Shown: positions 46,559 to 58,636 of the stretch, piece after piece
How positions within the stretch are numbered: the first letter of the stretch is position 1
Layout of the letters: the number at the start of each line of letters is the position of its first letter
Assembly (NCBI GenBank): GCA_947561585.1
Contig: CANNZV010000340.1
Location: 310,001-374,000 of the forward strand
DNA length: 64,000 bases
Direction: 5' to 3'
Origin: Caprella mutica
Lineage: Eukaryota; Arthropoda; Malacostraca; Amphipoda; Caprellidae
Position numbers and translations under genes: made by a program
The notes under the pieces: generated by a model
The model's input: only the letters and a program-made list of their open reading frames with translations
What the model was told of the DNA's origin: nothing
Databases searched by the model: none

Positions 46559-49303
46559 AACACCACCTTTACCACGTGACACCACCTTTACCACGTGACA
46601 CCACCTTTACCACGTGACACCACCTTTACCATGTGACACCACCTTTACCACGTGACACCACCTTTACCACGTGACACCACCTTTACCACGTGACACCACC
46701 TTTACCATATGGCACCACCTTTACCATGTGACACCACCTTTACCACGTGACACCACCTTTACCACGTGACACCACCTTTACCATGTGACACCACCTTTAC
46801 CACGTGACACCACCTTTACCACGTGACACCACCTTTACCACGTGACACCACCTTCACCACGTGACACCACCTTTACCACGTGACACCACCTTTACCACGT
46901 GACACCACCTTTACCATGTGACACCACCTTCACCACGTGACACCACCTTTACCACGTGACACCACCTTTACCACGTGACACCACCTTTACCACGTGACAC
47001 CACCTTTACCACAGAACACCACCTTTACCACGTGACACCACCTTTACCACGTGACACCACCTTCACCATGTGACACCACCTTTACCACGTGACACCACCT
47101 TTACCATGTGACACCACCTTTACCACGTAACACCACCTTTACCACGTGGCACCACCTTTACCATGTGACACCACCTTTACCACGTGACACCACCTTTACC
47201 ACGTGACACCACCTTTACCACGTGACACCACCTTTACCACGTGACACCACCTTTACCATGTGACACCACCTTTACCACGTGACACCACCTTTACCACGTG
47301 ACACCACCTTTACCATGTGACACCACCTTTACCACGTGACACCACCTTTACCACGTGACACCACCTTTACCACGTGACACCACCTTTACCATATGGCACC
47401 ACCTTTACCATGTGACACCACCTTTACCATGTGACACCACCTTTACCATGTGACACCACCTTTACCACGTGACACCACCTTTACCACGTGACACCACCTT
47501 TACCATGTGACACCACCTTTACCACGTGACACCACCTTTACCACGTGACACCACCTTTACCATGTGACACCACCTTTACCATGTGACACCACCTTTACCA
47601 TGTGACACCACCTTTACCACGTGACACCACCTTTACCATGTGACACCACCTTTACCACGTGACACCACCTTTACCACGCGACACCACCTTTACCATATGG
47701 CACCACCTTTACCATGTGACACCACCTTTACCACGTGACACCACCTTTACCACGTGACACCACCTTTACCATGTGACACCACCTTTACCACGTGACACCA
47801 CCTTTACCACGTGACACCACCTTTACCACGTGACACCACCTTCACCACGTGACACCACCTTTACCACGTGACACCACCTTTACCACGTGACACCACCTTT
47901 ACCATGTGACACCACCTTCACCACGTGACACCACCTTTACCACGTGACACCACCTTTACCACGTGACACCACCTTTACCACGTGACACCACCTTTACCAC
48001 GTGACACCACCTTTACCACGTGACACCACCTTTACCACGTGACACCACCTTCACCATGTGACACCACCTTTACCACGTGACACCACCTTTACCATGTGAC
48101 ACCACCTTTACCACGTGACACCACCTTTACCACGTGGCACCACCTTTACCATGTGACACCACCTTTACCACGTGACACCACCTTTACCACGTGACACCAC
48201 CTTTACCACGTGACACCACCTTTACCATGTGACACCACCTTTACCACGTGACACCACCTTTACCACGTGACACCACCTTTACCATGTGACACCACCTTTA
48301 CCACGTGACACCACCTTTACCACGTGACACCACCTTTACCACGTGACACCACCTTTACCATATGGCACCACCTTTACCATGTGACACCACCTTTACCATG
48401 TGACACCACCTTTACCATGTGACACCACCTTTACCACGTGACACCACCTTTACCACGTGACACCACCTTTACCATGTGACACCACCTTTACCACGTGACA
48501 CCACCTTTACCACGTGACACCACCTTTACCATGTGACACCACCTTTACCATGTGACACCACCTTTACCATGTGACACCACCTTTACCACGTGACACCACC
48601 TTTACCATGTGACACCACCTTTACCACGTGACACCACCTTTACCACGTGACACCACCTTTACCACGTGACACCACCTTTACCATGTGACACCACCTTTAC
48701 CATGTGACACCACCTTTACCACGTGACACCACCTTTACCATGTGACACCACCTTTACCATATGACTTCACCTTTACCATGTGACACCACCTTTACCACGT
48801 GACACCACCTTTACCATGCGACACCACCTTTACCACGTGACACCACCTTTACCATGCGACACCACCTTTACCACGTGACACCACCTTTACCATGTGACAC
48901 CACCTTTACCATATGACTTCACCTTTACCATGTGACACCACCTTTACCACGTGACACCACCTTTACCATGCGACACCACCTTTACCACGTGACACCACCT
49001 TTACCATATGACACCACCTTTACCATATGACACCACCTTTACCATGTGACACCACCTTTACCATGTGACACCACCTTTACCATGTGACACCACCTTTACC
49101 ATATGACACCACCTTTACCATGTGACACCACCTTTACCATGTGACACCACCTTTACCATATGACACCACCTTTACCATGTGACACCACCTTTACCATGTG
49201 ACACCACCTTTACCATGTGACACCACCTTTACCACGTGACACCACCTTTACTATATGACACCACCTTTACCACGTGACACCACCTTTACCATGTGACACC
49301 ACA
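46559..49303. repeat. 19-bp minisatellite, ~144 copies, with higher-order repeat
   Basis: The unit is ACACCACCTTTACCACGTG. Variants mainly change CACGTG to CATGTG or CATATG, with some CTTCACC and GGCACC versions. The rare CATATGGCACC variant falls at 46711, 47395, 47699 and 48364 (spacing 36, 16 and 35 units), showing that a block of about 51-52 units (970-990 bp) has been duplicated. CACGTG is the canonical E-box. No ORF of interest. Confidence 0.97.
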
Positions 49304-49730
49304 CTGTGGACAATAGAGGTAAATGTTATATACAGCATATTTCATTAGTAAGAGAAGACAGGTAGAGAGTGACATAGAGATAAATATTTAATAATATATT
49401 TTTCTAATGGCTTGTTTAGAATATAATTACTTATATTTGCACAATTATAATAAATAATATATTACATGTAAATTCACATACTTATTATGTAGTGCAATAC
49501 TTTAAACAGACGAATGAACTTATTAACTTCTCACTTATGTTTCTTCTTTCATCTTCCTGGTGTTTCAGTGTGGTGGTGTGAGTGCACTCTTCACTCTTAA
49601 TAATGCTAACACTCAGCTAATAGTTTAATCAAACCCACATTAAGTTCACTGTAACAAACAACTCCTTTTAAGGCTAACGGTAACGATGTGACTGTTTTTA
49701 AAAATAAACTGTTTGTATGATAACCTGGCG

Positions 49731-49783
49731 AGAAGGATTTATTCCTGGGATATTTAGTGAATATCCCAGGAATAAATCCTTCT
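49731..49783. repeat. Perfect 24-bp inverted repeat, 5-nt loop
   Basis: 49731-49754 (starts AGAAGGATTTATTCC) is the exact reverse complement of 49760-49783, separated by TAGTG. It could be a recent palindrome, a tiny MITE or a small hairpin RNA; nothing decides between these. Confidence 0.9.
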
Positions 49784-49814
49784 AGCCAATGAAATATGAG
49801 GCAATAATTTCCTA

Positions 49815-49951
49815 GGGTCAGGTCCGAGTTATTGAACTATTCCACATTTTCGATTATATTAGAAAATAGTAAATATGGAGTTTACTAATATTATATATTT
49901 TTTCTTATATGATCGATAATGTGGACCAGTTCAATAACTCAGACCTCACCC
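49815..49951. mobile_element. GGGTAAGTT-family MITE, TA-flanked
   Basis: Ends GGGTCAGGTCCGAGTTATTG and, reverse-complemented, GGGTGAGGTCTGAGTTATTG, between TA dinucleotides (49813-49814 and 49952-49953). TTCGATTATAT and ATATGATCGATAATGTGG are mirrored inside. Confidence 0.85.
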
Positions 49952-50323
49952 TAAAGTACTTAGAACAAAGCAATGGTACTTTAATTAAAGGCTTTATAGT
50001 TCCTTTGAGTGCAATGTGTCCCTATGACATCTAACTGACAGACTGCTAGACCACCCACACTGCATGCCTTCCGACTCACTGTGGTTAGGGGGTATATTTC
50101 ATATTACCGACAGCCCCTAAACTCAGTAGGGAATTTATAATCGGTAGGTAGTCTGTTATTGTCCATCACGGTAAATGGTGAAAAACTATTGTCTATAATT
50201 TCTTTGTTTTAACTTTTTAATACGATTTATAAGTTACTACATTAATTTTTTTTGACTTCATAACTAGGTATATGTTGTATTTCCACTTTTTCATCTATTT
50301 TAATATTATTAATTCGCTTACTA

Positions 50324-50469
50324 GGGTAAGTTACGAATTATCGGTCAGTACTACATCTTCGGTCAAAATTATTATTATTATTACACAGTGGTATCAAATA
50401 ACAATAATTTTTATGTCGTTTTTTATATGACCGAAGATGTAGTACTGACCGATAATTCGTAACTTACCC
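50324..50469. mobile_element. GGGTAAGTT-family MITE, TA-flanked
   Basis: About 38 bp at each end are perfect inverted repeats, starting GGGTAAGTTACGAATTATCG and continuing GTCAGTACTACATCTTCGG. Flanked by TA. The centre is ATT-rich. It is the best-preserved copy, so probably the youngest. Confidence 0.92.
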
Positions 50470-51680
50470 TATGTTGCCATCATGTTTACTTTATAATCAT
50501 TAGGCTTTTTATAATATATTAAATATATATACTACTCCTCCTGATGATGAACAGCAATATCAATTTGAAAGCTTGAGTAAAATATACCTTCTTCAACGAT
50601 AAGTCTACAAAACTTTACGAAAAAGTGATGGTATTTTATCGTAATAATCGTAATATCACACATCATCGTCTGAATTCTCTGTCGGTAATGTCCGACGAAG
50701 GACGATAAGGGTTAATTCATTATAGTTACGATAGGTTTTCGTCGATTTATTTGTCATTGTAGAAAGATTATCTTTTTATGATCAGCGATGGTAATTTTCT
50801 GTCTGAGAAATGGCCAAACCTGTAAGTGATAATTAAATTTATCTGTAAACTTTGATTAAAGTTATTAAATGTCTACATAGAGAAAATATAATAATTTCAC
50901 AAGATAATCAAAGTAACTACTAATTAATTTATAATCAATTGTATATTTTCTGCAAAGATGAAATAGAGAAAAAAGTGAAAGCTTATATATATATTGTTTA
51001 TTTATTAGTTCAATGAAATATCATTAGTTATAGAATTTTTTAAAGTAAATAAAATGAATTCTATTAAATGAAATTTTTATTGGCTTTGATAAATGTACTA
51101 ATTTTAGGTTAAATAATTATAATTATTTTATAACTGTTAATTTTCTTTAATGCGTATATTCCCATTTTTATTAATTCCCACTTACCAAATTGAGAGTGAT
51201 TTCTTTACACAATTTAACGAAATAAAGTTATATAGTATCAATTAATAATAGATATTTGACCAACCAGCCAATGTTAGTTATTTATATTCAATTATTTCTA
51301 ATTATTTGTTTATTTATTTATTTATTGAAATGTTATTAGCATTAAAAGAACTGGTGCATTAAATATTGCTATAACACATAAACACCGTAACTATACACTT
51401 TACAATTTAGTATAACATCCTTTACAATGGCAGAAGGTTTTTACTCAGTAATCTGTTTACTAAGTCCATATGTACAGGTGCTTAATATAATTACTAAGCT
51501 CCTAATAAAGCTCACTAAGCTCATCAAGAGAGCTTAGTGAGCAATGAGCATATGTCTTCTTGAACAACTTAGAGACTATATTGAGAATGCGCTGTCCCTT
51601 GGCATAGTCATTATTATATATTGGTAATATAATATTTAGTATAATATATAATTTGAGTGATGTTAATCTTAATAAATATA

Positions 51681-51802
51681 TAAACTGAAGAGCAAGTTTA
51701 GAGCAATCAGGATACTGATGATGATTATTTTAATATTCGTAAACTCTTACGAAAATAGAAGGATGATTATTTTTTACGTGGTTTCACTTGCTCTTCAGTT
51801 TA
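51681..51802. mobile_element. Small TA-flanked MITE
   Basis: TAAACTGAAGAGCAAG (51681-51696) is mirrored exactly at 51787-51802, giving 14-bp inverted ends next to TA. The 122-bp element has no ORF. Confidence 0.65.
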
Positions 51803-51892
51803 TGTATAATATATAATAATATAGTAATATATTTTATAGGTAATATTGATAGTAGTTAATTCTTCCTATGGAGGATAATAATTGTATAAAAT

Positions 51893-51958
51893 AATGCAAA
51901 GAACACACAGTCAATTGATGCAATGACTGCCCGTGTGATGGCGCTGTCTCTTTGCATT
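51893..51958. repeat. 66-bp dispersed element, copy 1
   Basis: AATGCAAAGA at the left is mirrored by TCTTTGCATT at the right. The body AGTCAATTGATGCAATGACT and CGTGTGATGGCGCTGTCTC is almost identical at 56962-57027, with a partial copy at 41443-41460. GC-richer than its surroundings. Confidence 0.75.
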
Positions 51959-53620
51959 GATTACCATTTAATCCTTTCGAGTCTCCTAGCTGGGACACAT
52001 ATGTCCCATAGACTTTTTTGGTCCCTATAAATCTCTTACAAACAGCACACAACCAACTGTTAATATTGTCAACTAAACTGTATAATAATATGGGAATTAT
52101 AAATTATCCTTTTTATCATCTCATTTATTTTGGTCTTCTGGGATCTACACTATAGACTGGAACTGAAATGTCTTAGGACACCAGTGTCTCATAGCCATAG
52201 CTACAATTACATTATTTGTTTCGACTCAGTAACGTTAATAGATGTCCATTGACTATATATACTTTTTTTAAAGCTTTGTAAAAATTTCACGAAAGAGGTA
52301 ATTGTCTCAACTGTTAATTAACTCATTGATAAACTGTAAGACAACATATATAACAATAATGTTAATGTATGATTAAATATGCATGTTTAAGTTTTATTCA
52401 GTAGAGACGTACAGGTGATACAAATGAAAAATCAATACTTCAAATGACTACAGTATCCCCCCCCCCCTTCCCTACCCACCTACACCTGACTTTAATCACT
52501 CGGGTGATTATAATAACAGCAAGGGATTAAGGGGATTATGGAACAACTGCCAAATCACTGCCCTATGACTGCCAAATGTTATGACCATATGTACTAATAA
52601 ATGGATTGACATCAGGAGCACCTGTTAGTCTAATTTAACAACTTTATTAACTAATAATTATAATATTCATTCTATTTAGATGTTAGGGCAGAGTTACGGC
52701 ATGACTATGGCAGTGCAATCGCAAAAATGATTTCAACAGATTTCAATTAGAACACTTATTTAGATGGTAACATTTTAATATTGATAATCCCTTTTAAAAA
52801 GTTTATTTACAATACAGGTAATTTTTTTTTTTTTTTTTAAAGGCCCCCTGCCAGAAGAAGCAAACCTTCTATAAATAATTAATAATACAGGTAAATTATT
52901 TTTAACTGGTGGTGACCACGCGTATGATTTAGAATTTCTTCGGGTTTGGAACCCAGGACCAAATTCTAAGAGAATGTGTTGACTTTTCAGGTAGAAGGGT
53001 TATTTTGGTATAATAGTTTCTAGTGGGTATATATATTAGAGTTACAACCCTGTGGGTTAATGGTCCTTGAAATGGGGTTGTATGTTTTATGACATGAAAC
53101 CAATTCGAAAAGTCTACAGCACTGATCTATAAGGTACTTAATTCTAAATTAACAACAAATAATGTCAGGAGGCACTTAATTACTTCACAGATACAAAGGG
53201 GGAGATGTGAAGAAAGAATCTACTGATGGGGCTATAGTGATATATGGTATATTGCCCTTCAATAAGGTTTCGATATTTCGATTGAGTCTCACATATCTTT
53301 TCGAAAAATAATCATCACAAAATAATAACCATCACAAATAAAAAATAACCGTTACACACAATCGTCACAAAATATGAATAAATAGCTTCTTGAAACAGTA
53401 ATACAAATGATAGTAACAAATTATTTCAAACATTTGATGTACTTTTATTACTATTATTCAAGTATTTCATACCAGTCTATCTATAAGTTAAATAAGTAAA
53501 TTGAAGACTTATAGTCAATTATTAATAGGCAGGTATAAGAAAGGTATGCGAGGTGTATAATGAGTATAACAAAGGTGTACTTTATCACCTAGAGTAGATT
53601 GGATTTAGCAGGTATTTGGT

Positions 53621-53878
53621 GGGTAAATTACGAGTTATTGAATGGTTACGCATTTACGATCATATGAGAAAATACTATATAATTTAACATTATAACTCGT
53701 TATTTTAATTGTATCCATGATACCCGAAGGTATCATGGATACAATTAAAATAACCTGGATACTAACGAAAATAGCCTGCAGGTATCATGGATACCAATTA
53801 GAAAAAAATTAAGATGTTAAATATTTCTTCTTAAAATGATCGAAAATGTGGAACCGTTCAATAACTAGGTACTTACCC
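53621..53878. mobile_element. GGGTAAGTT-family MITE carrying an inner hairpin
   Basis: Ends GGGTAAATTACGAGTTATTG and, reverse-complemented, GGGTAAGTACCTAGTTATTG; right flank TA, left TG. Inside, 53700-53724 is the exact reverse complement of 53729-53753 (25 bp, loop CGAA), followed by partial further copies of the GGTATCATGGATAC motif at about 53780. Confidence 0.82.
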
Positions 53879-54421
53879 TAATTTACGAGGTACAAGTAGA
53901 TTGGATGTTAACAGGTATGTTGTAGCTCTAATCTATTACCTAGGTGTTATTTATAGCCCATTGAAGAAAATAGACTTATATGGCACTGAGCATTGTAATT
54001 AGATACATCTTATAATTAAACTATCAAACATCTACTCAATCTTTATTGGCATTTTTAATGGACACTTTAGAGCTAAATTAAAGGGTTCACAAACACAGTA
54101 ATTAATTAAATAGTTTATCATTTGCAATAGACTATTGTTCTAATATTTCATTTAAATTATATACAATTTAAAGATGAAAAATAGTATGTTTAATATTTTT
54201 TTGTTTTAAAACATCATATTAAACAATTTATCTAAAGTTGAATCTAAAAATAGGAAATAGATATTACAATATTATACAACTTACATTTTGTATTTATTTA
54301 TTTGATAAAGTTTCACGTCTGCCTCGGAAGCAAACAACATAAAATAATTATACTTCATTTCATACACTCATAATATCAAATAATATAAATTATTACGAAT
54401 ATCTCCGCTCCCTCAGTGTAT

Positions 54422-54493
54422 GGGGGTGTAACTCAGTGGTAGAGTGTTCGCTTCGCATGCGAAAAGCCCCGGGTTCGATCCCCGGCACCTCCA
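54422..54493 (+). tRNA. tRNA-Ala (anticodon CGC)
   Basis: Cloverleaf: acceptor GGGGGTG with CACCTCC, D arm ACTC...GAGT, anticodon stem TTCGC/GCGAA around TTCGCAT, T arm CCGGG-TTCGATC-CCCGG, discriminator A. The GGGGGTGTAACTCAGTGGTAG start is typical of eukaryotic tRNA-Ala. Anticodon CGC reads GCG. No intron. Confidence 0.96.
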
Positions 54494-54848
54494 GATATGT
54501 TTTGACCTTCAACTGAGCCTCAAGCTATATTTTCTTACGCAGAAGCTGGTAAAGATAACGTAACCTTTTATTTGATACGCAATAAATTAAGACACGATAT
54601 TACAGTTGTTTTATTTCACGTAGGATTAAAATTTATGAATTAATTAAATATATGAATAATGAAAAATGGGATACCTTTTTGATTTATTTCACGTAATATT
54701 AACATTTATGAATGGATTAAAAGATAAAAAATGAAAAATAGGATGCCTGAATGAGCAAAAATAATAGGAAATTTTTTTTTAAATAGTGACTTATCGAACA
54801 CATACACAATAATCATTATTACTAACATTTCAAAATGTAAAAAGCAAA

Positions 54849-54921
54849 TGTTTCCGCCCGGGATCGAACCGGGGACCTTGCGCGTGTGAGGCGCACGTGA
54901 TAACCACTACACTACGAAAAC
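54849..54921 (-). tRNA. tRNA-Val (anticodon CAC)
   Basis: On the minus strand GTTTTCG pairs with CGGAAAC (one U-G pair), D arm ...TAGTGTAGTGGTTATCAC, anticodon stem TGCGC/GCGCA around CTCACAC, T arm CCCGG-TTCGATC-CCGGG. Anticodon CAC reads GUG. It is divergent in strand from the tRNA-Ala 360 bases away. Confidence 0.96.
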
Positions 54922-55427
54922 GATGACAAGATTACAGGGTAAAGCATTCAGGACTTAGGGGACAACTGAACTCGGTATAGACTGAACTGAAGTTGAAACT
55001 GGGGTGTTTTTGATGTTTTATAGGAACATTTTTCCAGAATATTTTGGTGAATGGAATAAAGTTTAGAAAAGAAAACACTTGATATTGCATTTGACAATCT
55101 TTTAAAGACGATATTTCTCCATTAATAGCAATAACTTGTGATACGCTTAGAGCTGAGAGAAATAATTTGTTATTAGTTAGTTAATCAAAACTAACCTTCT
55201 AAATTAAATATTTAAAAAAATAACTTATATACAGAGGAAATTTTAATTTTATCTTTACTATTTAAACAAAAATAATTGTCCCTTATCATAATAGAAATAA
55301 TATATATATTGAAACCTAATATATGTGTTTAGTATAAAACTAATTACATGAAAGTCAAATGAATAAATGATGTTGATAGTCAGAAGAACAGTAAATAATG
55401 AATACATGTCTAATCTACACAAGACTA
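54922..55427. other. Intergenic, nothing recognised
   Basis: AT-rich sequence between tRNA-Val and the next MITE with no feature I can support. Confidence 0.5.
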
Positions 55428-55593
55428 GGGTAAGTTACGAATTATCGGTCAGTACTTCATCTTCAGTCATATAAGAAAAAACAATATACAAATTGTAATT
55501 ATTAGATAGCACTGTGTAATAATAATACTTTTTATATTGTTTTATCTTATATGTCCGAAGACGTAATACTGACCGATAATTCGTAACTTACCC
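55428..55593. mobile_element. GGGTAAGTT-family MITE, TA-flanked
   Basis: Ends GGGTAAGTTACGAATTATCG mirrored at the right, between TA at 55426-55427 and 55594-55595. Nearly the same as the 50324-50469 copy with a different AT-rich centre and a few transitions (CTTCAGTCATAT against CTTCGGACATAT). Confidence 0.92.
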
Positions 55594-55904
55594 TATATAC
55601 ATATAGTATACATTTTTCGCAATATCCATTACCCCTATTAATAAATTAGGTAAAAGTGACATTTGACCAGATAAGCTAGTCAGAGTGACTGGGAAATTTC
55701 TTGGTTTGTATTTTAAAAGAAAATAAGAGGTTTTAGAGTGTAAACAAGAGAAACTGTTAAGCAGTAGTTAAGGAAAGAATTAAACAGTAGCTCCCTCTGT
55801 TATTATATTGCCTTTACAACAATAGAGATATCTGTTGCCCCTGTCTGTTTGCCTAACAGTAAATACATAATGTAAACCATAGAAACGAATTACACATTAT
55901 AATA

Positions 55905-56583
55905 ATTTGTATTGACTGTAAATAGATATTGTATGAATGTTCTTCACCATAAAAGTTCATCTCTAGTGGAATATTATTTGTATTGACTGTAAATAGATAT
56001 AGTATGAATGTTCTTCACCGTAAGAGTTCATCCCTAGTGGAATATTATTTGTATTGACTGTAAATAGATATTGTATGAATGTTCTTCACCGTAAGAGTTC
56101 ATCCCTAGTGGAATATTATTTGTATTGACTGTGAATAGATATAGTATGAATGTTCTTCACCGTAAGAGTTCATCTCTAGTGGAATATTATTTGTATTGAC
56201 TGTAAATAGATATTGTATGAATGTTCTTCACCGTAAGAGTTCATCCCTAGTGTAATATTATTTGTATTGACTGTAAATAGATATTGTATAAATGTTCTTC
56301 ACCGTAAGAGTTCATCCCTAGTGTAATATTATTTGTATTGACTGTAAATAGATATTGTATGAATGTTCTTCACCGTAAGAGTTCATCCCTAGTGTAATAT
56401 TATTTGTATTGACTGTAAATAGATATTGTATGAATGTTCTTCACCGTAAGAGTTCATCCCTAGTGGAATATTATTTGTATTGACTGTAAATAGATATTGT
56501 ATGAATGTTCTTCACCGTAAGAGTTCATCCCTAGTGGAATATTATTTGTATTGACTGTAAGTAGATATTGTATGAATGTTCTC
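55905..56583. repeat. 71-bp satellite, ~9.5 copies
   Basis: Units start ATTTGTATTGACTGTAAATA and include ATGTTCTTCACCGTAAGAG and TTCATCCCTAGTG. Period 71 was checked at 56041 and 56112. The G/T variant (AGTGGAATATT or AGTGTAATATT) is clustered in runs, showing local spread of variants. Inverted copy at 38766-38932. Confidence 0.95.
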
Positions 56584-56589
56584 CATGGT

Positions 56590-58630
56590 AAGGCAGTAGA
56601 ATGGCATACAAAGGGCAGGCCAGCTGTTTACCACAATTCACTTCTTAACTTGTTCCGAATTTTCTGTTTAAATTATCACAGGATTTCCAGTTGATTTAAG
56701 CAAGTAGAAGAGACAAAAAGGGTAACAGTGGCGTGAAAATTGATCAGCCAAAACACACCCAGACAATACCGGTGAGGAAACGCAAAAACAAACAAAAAAC
56801 TCACAGAAAAGAGTCACTCTGATTTAGAAACAAGATAAATATATTTGGGGAGATGTGTGTATAGGACTTATTTTAACAATTAGAAATTAGGTTTATAAGC
56901 TTTAAAATGAATCTATTCACTCAAGCTATATTAAAATGTAATAGTTAAACCTCTTGTATGTATCCAAAGACACACACAGTCAATTGATGCAATGACTGTC
57001 CGTGTGATGGCGCTGTCTCTTTGCATTGGTTATCATTTAAGAGACCCGACTGTAAATATAACTCATTGTAAAACTATAAGAAATATCTCTGTTGTTCAGA
57101 TAATACATTGAATAAATATGTAGTACCTAATATCTCCAAACAAAAATGTCCCCTTTCTTCCATGACTGCATTATTCGAAGTAATAGGCAAGTAATTAAAA
57201 TTAGCAACAATAGCGCTGGACAAAGCGACACACCATTTCATTATTTACACAATAGGACGCTAGATAAAACTAATGGTAACATTCAAACAATAGATTTACA
57301 ATTGAGAAACAATTACATCGGTGCTATCTTCGCTACATTTGCTATCATTTTTAACCCCACTTATTCAACAAAGCGAAAAGTATCTCGCCGTTATACAGAT
57401 ATAAACTGTACAGTAAGTGCTATTTTATGAACAAAAACATTCTATGGTCTATGTTCTATGGAAATAGAAAGAAAAGATTCTGAAACTAACATTGGAACAT
57501 TTATATAGTGTAAAGTTTAACAAACAATATAATTATTTAGTAGGGGGTTTAACGTCTTTTTCGGAACCAAAGGCTATCGCTGACGACAAAAGGAAATTAA
57601 GTACAAGGGACTGGAAGAAGATGTCAGAAAGAAAAGTTGCTCCATGAACAAAGTCACCTACCTCCAATCAGTGAAAATGCTCATGGGTACAGAAAAGCTA
57701 CTCCGTGAATGCAATCACGAAAAAAGAGGAAAATGAAGAGGTGTGAGTCTGTTTGATAATAAAAAATGAAAACTAATATTGAATAAAAGTTGATTTGAAT
57801 AAAAGACGCATGATGTGTATATCAAAGCCAAGAATTAAATATAGATATTTTAACAAGATAGGAAAGAAAAATGTGTTTTAATTTACTGTAAACTAGATAT
57901 TGTAATAAATATAACTTCTCTTCTATAGCTGAAGAAAGTCAATAACAGTGTTATTCCCATAACAAAGCAATGCATTGTACCTCTTACTATATGCACAGGA
58001 ATAACACAGTTGACTGTGTTATTCCTATATCAAGAAATAACTTACAAAATAATAAAGAAGCTATAATGTTATAATAACTTGACTATAATAAAATAATGAA
58101 TAGTCTATAATATATTATCTATAAGATAATATGTTATATCTATTGTATAAGTGCTTATAAATAACACAGTCAAGTGTTTTGGACGATAGCAATTACCATT
58201 ATAGATCAGCGATTTCACCGCTATGCGATAGAAGGCAATTCACCTCGAAGAAGGCATGATTACTGAGGCTAATCGGGTTTCGATTGCAGAGCAACAATTC
58301 CTAAATTGCAGAACATTGGCTTTTGATCCTCTTCTAGTGACCATTTAAGGTGAAACTGATTTGAAGTCATTGATTGCAGCCAATTAGGCGAAACCTAATT
58401 GATAAAGATGAGCCTGATGGTGTATGGAAGGGGTAACTTAACTCTTATGAAACTTAACAAGGAGGTAATTGCATACGGTTTATTACATCATAGCTATTGA
58501 GATTTTTTTTGACGCATATATTGGACCATTCCAATGTTAATTGCCTGATGTAATAGAAATTTAGTCACAGAAGATGTCAAAAAAACGAAAACACTTGGGC
58601 AGAAACTGAATAATTTTTCAGAATATCTAG
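56590..58630. other. Intergenic, no gene recognised
   Basis: Holds copy 2 of the 66-bp element. An open frame at 57146-57430 resembles nothing I know and has no splice or domain support. TTTTTCGGAACCAAAGGC near 57559 hints at an unidentified repeat. Confidence 0.5.
56962..57027. repeat. 66-bp dispersed element, copy 2
   Basis: Body matches 51893-51958 with about four changes (for example GACTGTCCGTG against GACTGCCCGTG). The left terminal repeat has decayed to ATCCAAAGAC. Confidence 0.75.
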
Positions 58631-58636
58631 CAATAC

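Larger units (their letters stand above)
49304..50323. other. Intergenic with one MITE and a perfect hairpin
   Basis: No gene recognised. Contains the hairpin at 49731-49783 and the GGGTAAGTT-family copy at 49815-49951, both listed separately. Confidence 0.5.
50472..54421. other. Intergenic, AT-rich, no gene recognised
   Basis: Contains small inverted elements (51681-51802, 51893-51958, 53621-53878), a 13-bp hairpin GCTCACTAAGCTC near 51509, a run of ten C near 52457 and a run of T near 52818. No supported exons. Confidence 0.5.

Noticed and set aside
46559..49303. CRISPR-like array of 19-bp units
   Set aside because: The units are contiguous with no unique spacers and the context is eukaryotic; it is a minisatellite.
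46559..49303. TFEB-type control of ATG4 by the E-box array
   Set aside because: The array is about 28 kb from ATG4 with TRAPPC2 between; the sequence offers no link beyond the shared motif.
57146..57430. 94-codon ORF on the plus strand
   Set aside because: No similarity I recognise, no codon or splice support, and length expected by chance in this much AT-rich sequence.
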